64,000 nt of DNA from Euptelea pleiosperma (Eukaryota > Streptophyta > Magnoliopsida > Ranunculales > Eupteleaceae): positions 10,400,829 through 10,464,828 of the forward strand of contig CM068540.1 in NCBI GenBank assembly GCA_035048495.1, in the 5' to 3' direction. The position numbers and the translations under genes were made by a program. Positions 37,701-49,340 of the stretch are shown piece by piece. The notes beneath the pieces were generated by a model. The model saw only the letters and a list, made by a program, of their open reading frames with translations. It had not been told where the DNA came from and did no database searches. Numbering within the stretch: position 1 is the first letter of the stretch; every line of letters begins with the position of its first letter.

Positions 37701-40700
37701 TGGCAAAAAAGCACTCGAGTAATCACCCGGGTACGTGTGTGGCGAGGCCGAGGTGGTTAGCCCGTACAAATCCACTTGCCGAGATCTGCTGCCCTGTCAT
37801 CTCCTTTGATAACAGGGCCCGGTCATCAAAGTTTAATCCGGTTGGAGTAAAACTTTGATGATAGGCCCTGTCATCTAAAAAGATGACAGGGTAGTCGATG
37901 TTGGCACGTGGATTTTGTACCGGCAGACAACCTTGGCCTCACCGCCCACGTACACAGGTGAGTGTTTTGGCAAAAAAGCACTCGAATAATCACCTGGGTA
38001 CATGTGTGGCGAGGGCGAGGTGGTCGGTCTGTATAAATCCACGTGCCGAGATCTGCTGCCCTGTCATCTCCTTCGATGACAGGGCCCGGTCATCTCCTTC
38101 GATGACAAGGTCCAATCATCAAAGTTTTATCCGGTTGGAGTAAATCTTCGATGACAGGCCCTGTCATCGAAAAAGATTACAGGACAGCGGATGATGGCAC
38201 GTGGATTTTGTACTGGCAGACAACGTCGGCCTCACCGCCCACGTACACAGGTGAGTGTTTGGGCAAAAAAGCACTCGAGTAATCACCTAGGAACGTGAGT
38301 GGCGAGGACGAGGTGGTCAGTCCGTATAAATCCACGTGCCAAGATCTGTTTCCCTGTCATTTCCTTCCATGACAGCGCCCGGTCCTCAAAGTTTTATCCG
38401 GTTGGAGTAAAACATCGATGACAGGCCCTATCATCGAAGAAGATGACAGGGCAGAGGAAGATGGCAGGTGATTTTGTACCGGCAGACCACCTCGTCTTCA
38501 CCGCCCACGTACATAGGTGAGTGTTTTCGCAGAAAAGCACTCGAGTAATCACCTGGGTACGAGTCTGGCGAGGCTGAGGAGGCCAGTCCGTACAAATCCA
38601 CGTGCCGAGATTTGCTGCCCTGTCATCTCCTTCGATGACAGGCCCGATCATCAAAGTTTTATCCGATTGGAGTAAAACTTCGATGACAGGGAAGCGGATG
38701 ATGGCACGTGGATTTTGTACCAGCAGACCACCTCGGCCTCACCGCCCACGTACACAGGTGAGTGTTTTGGCAAAGAAACACATGAGTAATCACCTGGGTA
38801 CGTGTGTGTCAAGGCCGAGGTGGTCAGTCCGTACAAATCCACGTGTTGAGATCCATTGCCCCATCATCTCCTTTGATGACAGTTCTCGGTCATCAAGGTT
38901 TTATCCGGTTGGAGTAAAACTTTGATGACAGGCCCTGTCATCAAAAAAGATGACAGGGCAGCGGATGATGGCATGTGGATTTTGTACCGGTAGACCACCT
39001 CGGCCTCACTGCCCATGTACACAGGTGAGTATTTTGGCAAAAAAGCACTCGAGTAATCACCCAGGTACGTGTGTGGCGAGGTCGAGGTGGTTAGCCCGTA
39101 CAAATCCACTTGCCGAGATCTGCTGCCCTGTCATCTCCTTTGATGACAGGGCCCGGTCATCAAAGTTTAATCCGGTTGGAGTAAAACTTTGATGATAGGC
39201 CCTGTCATCGAAAAAGATGACAGGGCAGTGGATGTTGGCACGTGGATTTTGTACCGGCAGACAACCTTGGCCTCACCGCCCACGTACACAGGTGAGTGTT
39301 TTGGCAAAAAAGCACTCGAATAATCACCTGGGTACATGTGTGGCAAGGGCGAGGTGGTCGGTCCGTATAAATCCACGTGCCGAGATCTGCTGCCCTGTCA
39401 TCTCCTTCGATGACAGGGTCCGATCATCAAAGTTTTATCCGGTTGGAGTAAAACTTTGATGACAGGCCTTGTCATCGAAAAAGATGACAGGACAGCGGAT
39501 GATGGCACGTGGATTTTGTACTGGCAGACAACGTCGGCCATACCGCCCACATACACAGGTGAGTGTTTTGGCAAGAAAGCACTCGAGTAATCACCTGGGA
39601 ACGTGAGTGGTGAGGGCGAGGTGGTCAGTCCGTATAAATCCACATGCCAAGATCTGTTTCCCTGTCATTTCCTTCCATGACAGGGCCCGGTCCTCAAAGT
39701 TTTATCCGGTTGGAGTAAAACATCGATGACAGGCCCTGTCATCGAAGAAGATGACAGGGCAGAGGAAGATGGCAGGTGGATTTTGTACCGGCAGACCACC
39801 TCGTCTTCACCGCCCACGTACATAGGTGAGTGTTTTGGCAAAAAAGCACTCGAGTAATCACCTGGGTACGAGTGTGGCGAGGCCGAGGAGGCCAGTCCTT
39901 ACAAACCCACGTGCCGAGATTTGCTGCCCTGTCATCTCCTTCGATGACAGGCCCGGTCATCAAAGTTTTATCCGATTGGAGTAAAACTTCGATGACAGGG
40001 CAGAGGATGATGGCACGTGGATTTTGTATCAGCAGACCACCTCGGCCTCACCGTCCACATACACAGGTTAGTGTTTTGGCAAAAAAACACATGAGTAATC
40101 ACCTGGGTACGTGTGTGTCAAGGCCGAGGTGGTCAGTCCGTACAAATCCATGTGTTGAGATCCATTGCCCCATCATCTCCTTTGATGACAGTTCTCGGTC
40201 ATCAAGGTTTTATCCGGTTGGAGTAAAACTTTGATGACAGGCCCTGTCATCAAAAAAGATGACAGGGCAGCGGATGATGGCACGTGGATTTTTTACCGGT
40301 AGACAACCTTGGCCTCAGCACCCACGTACATAGGTGAGTATTTTGGCAAAAAAGCACTCGAGTAATCACCTGGGTACGTGTGTGGCGAGGGAGAGGTGGT
40401 CAGTTCGTATAAATCCACGTGCCGAGATCTGCTGCCCTGTCATCTCCTTCGATGACAGGGCCTGGTCATCAAAGTTTTATCCGGTTGGAGTAAAACTTCG
40501 ATGACAGGCCCTGTCATCGAAGATGACAGGGCAGCGGATGATGGCATGTAGATTTTGTACCGGCAAACCACCTCGGCCTCACCGCCCACTTACACAGGTG
40601 AGTGTTTTGGCAAAGAAGCACTCGAGTAATCACCTGGGTATGTGTGTGGCGAGGCCGAGGTGGTCAGTCCGTATAAATCAACGTGCTGAGATTTGCTGCT

Positions 40701-41801
40701 CTGTCATCTCCTTTGATGATAGGGCCCGGTCATCGAAGTTTAATCCGGTTGGAGTAAAACTTCGATGACAGGCCCTGTCATCGAAAAAGATGACAGGGCA
40801 TTGGATGATGGCAAGTGGATTTTGTACCGGTAGACAACCTTGGCCTCACCGCCCACGTACACAGGTGATTGGTTTGGCAAAAAAGCACTCGAGTAATCAC
40901 CTGGGTACGTGTGTGGCGAGGGCGAGGTGGTCAGTCCGTATAAATCCATGTGCTGAGATCTGCTGCTTTGTCATCTCCTTCGATGACAGGGCCCGGTCAT
41001 CAAAGTTTTATCCGTTTGGAGTAAAACTTCGATGACAGGGCAGCGTATGATGGCACGTGGATTTTGCGCCGGCAGACCAGATCGACCTCACCGCCCACGT
41101 ACATAGGTGAGTGTTTTGGCAAAAAAGCACTCGAGTAATCACCTAGGTACGTGTGTGGCGAGGCCGAGGCGGTCAGTCCGTACAAATCCACGTGCTGAGA
41201 TCTGCTGTCCTATCATCTCCTTTGATGATAGGGCCCGGTAATCAAAGTTTTATCCGGTTGGAGTAAAACATCAATGACAGGCCCTGTCGTGGAAAAGGAA
41301 GACAGGGCAGTGGATGATGGCACGTGGATTTTGTACCAGTAGATAACCTTGCCCTCAGCACCCACGTACACAGGTGAGTGTTTTGAGAAAAAAGCACTCG
41401 AGTAATCACCGGGGTACATGTGTGGCAAGGGAGAGGTGGTCAGTCCGTATAAATCCATGTGCCGAGATCTGCTGCCTTGTCATCTCCTTCGATGACAGGG
41501 CCCGGTCATCAAAGTTTTATCTGGTTGGAGTAAAACTTCGATGACAGGTCGGTTGGAGTAAAACTTCGATGACAGGCCCTTTTCATCGAAGATGACAGGG
41601 AAGCGGATGATGGCACGTGGATTTTGTACCGGTAGACCAGCTCGGCATCACCGCCCACGTACACAGGTGAGTGTTTTGGCAAAAAAGCACTCGAGTAATC
41701 ACCAGGATACGTGTGTGGCGAAGACGAGGTGGTCAGTCCGTACAAATCCACGTGCCGAGATCTGCTGCCCGGTCATCAAAGTTTTATCCAGTTGGAGTAC
41801 T
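28756..41801. repeat. 13-kb satellite of nested hairpin monomers (about 266 bp each)
   Basis: Roughly 49 head-to-tail monomers. In the monomer at 28800-29059 the first inverted repeat has arms of about 87 bp (28800-28886 and 28898-28986, about 85 percent complementary by eye). The arms contain GGCACGTGGATTTTGTAC on one side and GTACAAATCCACGTGCC on the other. The loop region carries AAAAAAGCACTCGAG. A second, shorter inverted repeat follows (28992-29022 and 29031-29060: CGATGACAGGG..., AGTTTTA, a GGTTGG loop, TAAAAC, ...CCCTGTCATCG). Full-length monomers are 264-267 bp; shorter forms of about 241 bp lack part of a palindrome. Many monomers stay partly open in frame because 267 is divisible by three, but stops recur and nothing suggests a protein. 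The array starts after unrelated DNA and ends abruptly at GTTGGAGTA against a Copia fragment. Confidence 0.95.
37616..40250. repeat. higher-order duplication of a five-monomer block in the satellite
   Basis: Private variants recur about 1.31-1.34 kb apart. CATTTCCTTCCATGACAG occurs near 38357 and 39666. CATTGCCCCATCATC occurs near 38854 and 40164. A CACTGCCCATGTACAC monomer occurs near 37673 and 39007. The blocks 37616-38925 and 38950-40234 are therefore recent copies of each other. Confidence 0.8.
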
Positions 41802-41802
41802 A

Positions 41803-42160
41803 TTAAGACACCAACAATCTATGTCCTCTTTAGTCTAGTCGTTTTTCAGTTTAAGAATGATTTTATCTCCTACTTCCATTGTGGGTGGTGACCAACCATC
41901 CACTATAGACATCAAGACTCTTTCATCAATGGACTTTAAAAAAGCCCTCATCTTAGCCTTCCAATGGGCATAGTCTTTCCCATCAAACAATGGAGGTCTG
42001 GATGTATTTTCACATTCTCTTTGCATTTTAAAAAATTAATGAAAATGGACTGGTTTCTCAGGAATCTAAATTCAGGTGATTAAACCTTAAAATAGAAATA
42101 CCCGCTCTGATACCAATTGAAATTCCACCAGTCCGTTCTCTTTACTCAATATACCTAGAA
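41803..42160 (-). pseudogene. Ty1/Copia 5' fragment: LTR tip, primer-binding site and start of gag
   Basis: On the minus strand the order is a short LTR remnant ending TTTCA (about 42118-42160), then TGGTATCAGAGCGGG (42101-42115), complementary to initiator methionine tRNA. A gag start follows at 42026 with RPPLFDGKDYAHWKAKMRAF and VDGWSPPT, as in the N-terminal domain of plant Copia gag proteins. The frame stops after 63 codons and the element is cut off at the satellite border. The LTR remnant is cut by the Athila copy A boundary. Only the 5' tip of a Copia element survives. Confidence 0.8.
42101..42115 (-). promoter_or_regulatory. Copia primer-binding site (tRNA-iMet type)
   Basis: TGGTATCAGAGCGGG on the minus strand begins with the standard sequence complementary to the 3' end of plant initiator tRNA-Met. 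It sits just inside the LTR remnant. Confidence 0.85.
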
Positions 42161-45100
42161 AGGGGGGGTCTTGTAGGCAGTTCTGTATGCCCATAAAGCA
42201 TCAGTGAGACGAGTAGACCAGTCTTTACGAGTGGAATTGACTGTCTTCTCCAAGATCTGCTTGATCTGCCGATTAGAAACCTCTACTTGACCACTAGTCT
42301 GCGGATGATAAGCTAGGGCAACCTTGTGGGTAACCCCATACTTTTTCATTAATTTCTCGAATATCCTATTGCAGAAATGGGTGCCCCCATCACTAATGAT
42401 GGCCTTAGGGGCACCGAATCGGGCGAAAATGAACTCCTTTAGGAATTTGACCACCACTTTGTGGTCATTGGTCTTGGTGGGAATAGCTTCTATCCATTTG
42501 GATACATAGTCTACCGCAAGGAGAATGTACTCAAAACCATATGAAACGGGAAAGGGGCCCATGAAGTCGATGCCCCAAATGTCAAAGATTTCATCGACCT
42601 AGATGGGATTGAGGGGCATCATGTTCCTCTGGGAGATGCGGCCTAGATGCTGGCAATTAGGATAGGTTTTGCTGTAGATGTGGGCATCTTTAAATAATGT
42701 GGGCCAGTAGAATCCGCATTGCAGCACTTTTTCTGCAATCTTCTTAGTGCTGAAATGACCACCACAAGGTTGGTCATGACATGAGGACAAGATATTAAGT
42801 TGGTCCGACTCAGGGACACAGAGACGAATGATCTGGTCAGGACAATATTTATACAAATAAGGGTCATCCCAAGAGTAGTACTTAACTCTTGCTAGGAATT
42901 GGCTTTTGTCCTGTTTTAACCAGTGTGAAGGCATTTCTTCGGTGATAAGGTAGTTGACAATGTCAGCATACCAAGGATTAACAGAGATGGCGAACAGTTG
43001 TTCATCTGGAAAGGTTTCAGTGATGGGCTGGGTGTCGAAGGATGACTCTAAAGTCAGTCTAGACAAGTGATCAGCCACTACATTCTCAGTTCCTTTCTTA
43101 TCCTTAATCTCGAGGTCGAATTCCTGCAGTAAGAGAATCCATCGAATTAATCGAGGCTTGGTTTCCTTTTTCGACATAAGATAACGAAGGGCTGCATGAT
43201 CAGTATACACGACCACCTTAGTGGCTAAGAGGTACTGACGGAATTAATCAAGGGCGAAGACTACCGCCAAGAGTTCTTTCTCAGTGGTAGAGTAGTTCAT
43301 TTGGGCAGAGTTAAGAGTTTTGCTCGCGTAGTAGATCACGTGTGACCTTTTGTCAACTCTCTGCCCTAGAACGGTGCCTAACGCGTAGTCAGAAGCATCG
43401 CACATTACCTCGAAGGGTAGAGTCCAGTCAGGGGGACAGATAATGGGCGCAGTAGTGAGCTCAGATTTGAGACGCTCGAATGCCTTGACACAGTCAGCAT
43501 TAAAGTCGAAAGGACTATCTTTAGCCAGAAGATGGGACAGAGGTCGAGCGATTTGAGAGAAGTCCTTGATGAATCGCCTATAGAATCCTCTGTGTCCCAA
43601 AAAGGACCGGATGTCACGCACAGACTTAGGAGTAGGCAAGGTCGAGATGATATCGATTTTAGCTTTGTCGACCTCAATGCCCTGATGGGAAATGACATGT
43701 CCCAGAACAATGCCCTTCTTCACCATGAAGTGGCATTTCTCCCAATTGAGGACAAGTCGCTTGTCCTGACAGCGGTGAAGTACAAGCCCTAGATGGTTCA
43801 GACAGTCATCAAAGGATGACCCAAAGACTGAGAAGTCGTCCATAAAGACTTCGAGAAATTTTTCCACCATGTCAGAGAATATGCTCATCATACACCTTTG
43901 AAAGGTTGCGGGTGCATTGCAGAGGCCAAAGGGCATGCGCTTGTAGGCAAAAGTGCCAAAGGGACAAGTGAAGGTTGTCTTCTCGTGATCCTCAGGGGCA
44001 ATTGGTATTTGATTATACCCTGAGTAACCATCGAGGAAGCAGTAATAGGAGTGACCTGCTAGTCTCTCCAACATTTGGTCTATGAAGGGTAAAGGAAAAT
44101 GGTCCTTCCTAGTGTTGGTGTTGAGTCGTCGGTAATCGATGCAGACTCTCCACCCTTTCTTCAGGCGCTGGGTTACCATTTCCTTGTTCTCATTTTCCAC
44201 AACTGTGAATCCTGCCTTTTTAGGGATGACATGAATAGGACTCACCCATTTGCTATCGGAGATGGGGTAAATGATACCCGCATCTAACAGTTTAAGGACC
44301 TCGTCCCGGACTACATCCTTCAAGACGGGGTTCAACCTCCTCTGGTGTTCTCGAGAGGTTTTGGATTCATCCTCAAGATAGATGTGATGTTGGCACACCG
44401 AGGGGTCAATGCCACGAATATCATCTATAGTCCAACCTATCGCAGATTTGTGCTTGTTGAGCAGCTCGAGAAGTTTTTTACGTTCACTCTCAAACAAAGC
44501 GGAAGCAATAATGACAGGGTAGGTTTCCTTAGGACCAAGATAGGCATAGGAAAGATCTGTTGGAAGTGGCTTGAGCTCCAATATTGGAGCAGATGGAGTA
44601 GAAATAGGTGTCACAGAAGACACGGATTGAAGAGGTTTGACTTCAGTAGGTAAAGGAAGGATGGGTTCTCTGGCCATGGTTATCAGAGGCTCGAACTCGA
44701 TGAGTGGAGCGGGGATCTCTATCAGTGGAGCAGTCTCCAAAAGATCATTGAGATCGGAAATAGCTGATTCTGTTGCAAAGTCAGCTCCAAAGTGTTCTAG
44801 ACACTGCTTAAGAATATCTTTGGTGGAGTCCGGGATTAGACTCTCAACGGCACACATTTCATCGGCCACATCGCGATCGGCATCCTGTTGCATTAGACGA
44901 AAGATATTGACCTCAGCTTTGAGGTTTCCGAAAGCAATGGACATGTTTCCGTCCCGGCACTCGATGTGTGCATTCGCAGTGGCAAGGAATGGATGGCCTA
45001 AGATGACCGGAATGCGGTTATCCTGACACGGCTCGGTGTCTAGAATGATAAAGTCCACAGGATAATAAAAGTCAACAACTTTTACTAGGACATCTTTAAT

Positions 45101-45780
45101 GATTCCTCTTGGAATCTTGATGGACTGATCAGCCAATTTCAGGGTGACATTGGTAGGCTTCATATCTTTCAGTCCTAACTGCTGATATACCGAGAATGGT
45201 ATGAGGTTAACGCTAGCCCCTAAATCTAGCAAGGCAGTGCAGCTAAAGTTGTCGCCAATTTCACATTGGACAGTTGGGCTACCTGGATCCTTGTGTTTGA
45301 TCACACTGTTGCGTTGAATGAACGCGGTAGCTTTTTCGGCCAAGAAGGCAGCTTTGGGTACATGCGTACGCCGCTTAACTGTGCACAAGTCCTTGAGGAA
45401 TTTGGCATAAGAGGGGATTTGCTTGATAGCAGAAAGGAATGGGATATTGATCTGGACGTCTTTAAAGACGTCTAAGATCTCTGAGAATTGCTGATCCCGC
45501 TTATCTTGGACAAGTCTGTCCGGGAGGGAGGCTTTAGTCGACAAATGGATTTGTCTTTAGCCTTAGATTTCTGCACAAAGATATCTGATGTTGGCACAGA
45601 GGGAGAGGAAGCAGAGGTAGGATTGGTACTAGTTTCCTCTGTACGAGTGATGGGTGCTGGAGATGGCACTGGCGGTGGTTGGACTCCTATGTCCACAGTT
45701 TTTCCAGATCGTAGGGTGGTTACAGCTTGCACCTCCCCTTGACAGTTCTCATTCTGGCTTTGAGATTGGGATCCAATCTC
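42157..45780 (-). pseudogene. Athila copy A pol: protease, RT, RNase H, integrase (decayed)
   Basis: Reading the minus strand, an aspartic protease with LLDLGASVNLIPFSVYQQ (about 45160-45230) is followed by reverse transcriptase with catalytic FMDDFSVFG (about 43830), RNase H with VMCDASDYALGTVLG (about 43400), then the integrase zinc finger and DDE core. The core retains [15 protein letters not shown] and [10 protein letters not shown] around its three acidic residues. In the zinc finger one cysteine appears to be replaced (TYPNCQ where a C-x2-C pair is expected). Damage: a one-base deletion near 45525 compared with copy B, a stop after VVFALD (43244-43246), and a stop before VDEIFDIWG (42599-42601). 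The frame is cut at AYKTPPF. It cannot make an active polyprotein. Confidence 0.92.
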
Positions 45781-45884
45781 ATATATGAAAGTAGGATTTT
45801 TCCACGTCGTTGGTTACGAAACCCTAATTCCAACTAAATTTGTATCTTTTCCAATTTAATTCCTGCAAAATATGCGATATTTGT

Positions 45885-47632
45885 ATAGGGATTCTTGTCG
45901 GATGTCGATCCGCACTCGGGGTTAGCTTGCACAATTCAAGGACATAAAATGACAGATTTTAGCGAGAAATTTGCGGAAACAATTTATGGAGGGGTGAGAA
46001 TGGTGATGAAAGTGAGATTAAAATATGCTTTGTATGTGGAAATTGATCACAAATAACTAATAACATCAATGACAATGATTCAAAACACAGAAATATAATA
46101 ATAAAATTCTAATCAAAATTCTGAGTTACAAAACGTTGCTCAATTGAAAATTGTTCTAAACATGATGACATACTTTCTAATAAAAGTTAATTAAGAGAAA
46201 CTAGAGAGAGAAAAATGCTAGAGATAGAGAGAGTTATTAAGAGAGAGAAAGTTAGAGGAAGAGAGAGAAAGAAAGATTTTGGAGAGAAAGAAGATTAATG
46301 AGGGAAGATAGAAGATCACCTTTCAAGAACTTACCAATGGCAAAGGATCACCATGTTGGATCGGCAAATGGGCTGGTCGAGCACTGCGAGGAGATCCAGC
46401 CAAGTGATTGGTTGTAGGTAGTGCACGTGATGCACTATGAGGAGGCTACAGTAGCACGTGGAAGGACAAGGCTTGTGGTTGGCTTCAAGGTTTGCAGCGA
46501 TGTGCAAGACAGGTGGCAGCAAGCGCAACCCTTAGACCAACGAATCAGGCTATGAAGATGGACGGGGGGTGCATGGTGGAGGCGATGGTGGTGGACTGTT
46601 GCAAGTACGGGAGAAGTAGCAACTTTCCGGTGGAGTTGTAGGTGGTGGATTGGTGGGAGTAGATGGAGAAGGTCGGCAGCTTCTACTGGTGGAGTGCAGT
46701 CAGTGAAGACAACAATGGGTGACTGCAACATCGCCTTCACTTAGAGCCTCCATCGGACTGGTACACCAAGGCCCTCACGTCCAGCGATATCGGTCACCCA
46801 TTGCTGTCTTCACTGACTGCACTCCACCAGTAGAAGCTGCCGACCTTCTCCATCTACTCCCACCAATCCACCACCTGCAACTCCACCGGAAAGTTGCTAC
46901 TTCTCCCGTACTTGCAACAGTCCACCACCATCGTCTCCACCATGCACCCCCCCATCCATCTTCATAGCATGATTCGTTGGTCTAAGGGTTGCGCTTGCTG
47001 CCACCTGTCTTGCACATCGCTGCAAACCTTGAAGCCAACCACCAACCTTGTCCTTCCACGTGCTACTGTAGCCTCCTCATAGTGCATCACGTGCACTACC
47101 TACAACCAATCACTTGGCTGGATCTCCTCGCAGTGCTCGACCAGCCCATTTGCCGATCCAACATGGTGATCCTTTGCCATTGGTAAGTTCTTGAAAGGTG
47201 ATCTTCTATCTTCCCTCATTAATCTTCTTTCTCTCCAAAATCTTTCTTTCTCTCTCTTTCCCTAACTTTCTCTCTCTTAATAACTCTCTCTATCTCTAGC
47301 ATTTTTCTCTCTCTAGTTTCTCTTAATTAACTTTTATTAGAAAGTATGTCATCATGTTTAGAACAATTTTCAATTGAGCAACGTTTTGTAACTCAGAATT
47401 TTGATTAGAATTTTATTATTATATTTCTGTGTTTTGAATCATTGTCATTGATGTTATTAGTTATTTGTGATCAATTTCCACATACAAAGCATATTTTAAT
47501 CTCACTTTCAACACCATTCTCACCCCTCCATAAATTGTTTCCGCAAATTTCTCACTAAAATCTGTCATTTTATGTCCTTGAATTGTGCAAGCTAACCCCG
47601 AGTGCGGATCGACATCCGACGGTATAGGGATG
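45885..47632. repeat. inverted duplication of about 840 bp inside the solo LTR
   Basis: The left arm is about 45885-46722 and the right arm about 46792-47632, with a 70-bp spacer. The arms match almost base for base by eye, for example CGGATGTCGATCCGCACTCG at the outer left and its complement at the outer right, and GCAGTCAGTGAAGACAACAA at the inner left and nearly its complement at the inner right. Comparison with copy C shows the left arm has the normal LTR orientation and the right arm is the inverted extra copy. Confidence 0.9.
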
Positions 47633-48124
47633 CTGACGGTGGATAGGGCAAGGAGGAACCCGTTGTGAGAGGTGTCTCAGGCGGTGCAGCAGGTTGCTCC
47701 TTCGGTGGTTGAGGAGATGAAGGCACGGTGGAGGTGGAGGGCATGCGAGATAGCAGACCGTGGTGAAGGAACCGCTGGTGTGCAACGGCGTGCAGCAAGT
47801 TCTTCTTGCTGGTTCGACTAGCAAACCAGTAAGAAGGATGGGGAGCTTTTCTTCTTTCTCCTCCTCTTTTTTCTATTCTTTTTTATCTTTGAAGAAGGGA
47901 GAGATGACCGGAAGGGGTGAAGGACGGTGGTGTTGCAGCTGCAACAGTTCGCCGGAGTTGCAACCTGCAACTCCGGTTTGGGTTGATGAATAGGATGAAC
48001 GGTGGCTGGTGGAGCGTAGATGGATGAGGGAGGCGCTGGCAAGATGAACAAGGGGTTGGGCAGCGGTTGGAGGAGGAGAATAACGTGAAGAAGACGAGGT
48101 GGCCGGAGTTCTACAACTCCGGCC

Positions 48125-48329
48125 GGTAAATGAAGAAGAAGAAGAAGAAGAAGAAGAAGAAGAAGAAGAAGAAGAAGAAGATGAAAAAGAGGAGGAAGAA
48201 CGTAGGGGGGGTTTTTGGGAAGAGAAAGGAGAGGAAAGGAGGGGGATTAGGGTTCGAACGAACCCTTCTCCCTCCTCTTATAAAGCTCCCTATTTCCTTT
48301 AATGAAAATAGGGTATTTTTGAAAATAAA

Positions 48330-48385
<56 letters not shown>
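48125..48385. repeat. simple repeats and TATA box of the solo LTR
   Basis: A GAA/AAG repeat lies at about 48128-48182. An A tract, a TA repeat and a T tract lie at about 48329-48383. Between them the minus strand has the TATA-like CTTTATAAG (48277-48285) with AGGGTTCGTTCGAACCCT about 10 bases downstream. The TATA box and hairpin are shared with the other two LTRs. Confidence 0.75.
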
Positions 48386-49334
48386 GTAAAAATCTACTTT
48401 TCTATGGGGAATCTCCCCAATTAGTGGACCTCCCGTTTTTTTGAAATTTAATTAAAATTCTTTGGAAATTCACGGGGTCCACTAACTAGTCGGACAGCGG
48501 GTCGATGATGATGGGCCCGACTACTGGCCCACATGGATTTATGATGTCCATTGTCTCACAAGATGATGTGACAGACGGTCTGATGGCGATCGGATGGATG
48601 GTGACTTGATTGGGACCCAGATTGGTGGATCGACGGATCTAGAGAGATCCAACGGTCCGATTGAAGATCCAATGGTCCGATGGAAGATCCAACGGTCAGA
48701 AAGCTAAGGGAGATGAGATAGAGCCGAAGGATAGGAGTTCTGGGGTTAGGTTAGTAGATTCGAGGATCGAGAGATGAAGAGAGAGAGAGAATAAGAAGAG
48801 ATGAGAGAGAAAGTATCAAAAAAATGGAGAACCCTGGTCTTCACTATGACCATCCTCACGCTTCTCCAGTAGAGTAGACTATCATTCCTTGCTGACTCAT
48901 GTGGTTTTAAACGCTTTGGTCCGTCTCTTGGTCATTGGCTCTCCTGTTCTTTTCGTTCTTTGGGCCGGCTTTTTTGGTCCTCCTATTCAGCCCATAGTTG
49001 GCCCATATCTTTTAGTCATAGTATGTGGGCTCTTTAAGCTTTGATAATGGGCTTTCCTGATCGATGTGGGCTCGCAAGTCTTCGAGAATTGTCCCATCGG
49101 GGTTTCCTGCGACAGAAGAAGCGCGTAATGAGACTTTATCAGAATGACTACATGTCTAACTTCCGAAAATGTGTTTAATGCATGCAAATATACCATTTCG
49201 TCCAGAAAAGTGTGTTCTACGCAACACAAGAGACTCTTACGTAGAAAAGTAGATAAATAGAGTATTTTAACGTAGGAGAATGCAATAACGCTAACAGGAT
49301 AATTGCTTAAAATAAGCACTTTTGAGCGAATATC
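48386..49334 (-). promoter_or_regulatory. U3 region of the solo LTR
   Basis: This LTR part lies upstream of the TATA-like box on the minus strand. It contains tandem 20-bp blocks of the type GACCGTTGGATCTTCNATCG (about 48640-48705), also present in the LTRs of B and C. There is no coding content. A promoter role is inferred from position. Confidence 0.6.
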
Positions 49335-49340
49335 AATATA

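Larger units (their letters stand above)
45786..49335 (-). mobile_element. solo LTR of the Athila family inserted between gag and pol of copy A
   Basis: On the minus strand it starts TGATATTCGCTCAAAAGTGC and ends CCTACTTTCA, the same ends as the LTRs of copies A, B and C. ATATA flanks it on both sides (45781-45785 and 49336-49340). Removing the insert and one ATATA joins GGGGCAGTATAT to GAGATTGG, as in copy B. No internal retroelement sequence remains, so it is a solo LTR formed by LTR-LTR recombination. It is 3550 bp, about 0.9 kb longer than the LTR of copy C, largely because of an internal inverted duplication. Confidence 0.93.

Noticed and set aside
28756..41801. CRISPR-like array
   Set aside because: Long tandem monomers without unique spacers in eukaryotic plant DNA; not a CRISPR.
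28667..41891. Dozens of open frames of 60-170 codons on both strands with near-identical products
   Set aside because: They are by-products of the satellite. The monomer is close to 267 bp, a multiple of three, so each monomer repeats the same frame. They stop within each monomer or two, occur equally on both strands, and show no domain.
43405..45742. Additional frames on both strands across copy A pol
   Set aside because: Other-frame shadows of the protease and reverse-transcriptase sequence.
46435..47186. Matching proline/histidine-rich frames on both strands
   Set aside because: They arise because the inverted LTR duplication presents the same non-coding sequence on both strands.
48099..48444. 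Poly-Glu or poly-Lys proteins
   Set aside because: Translations of the GAA/AAG simple repeat.
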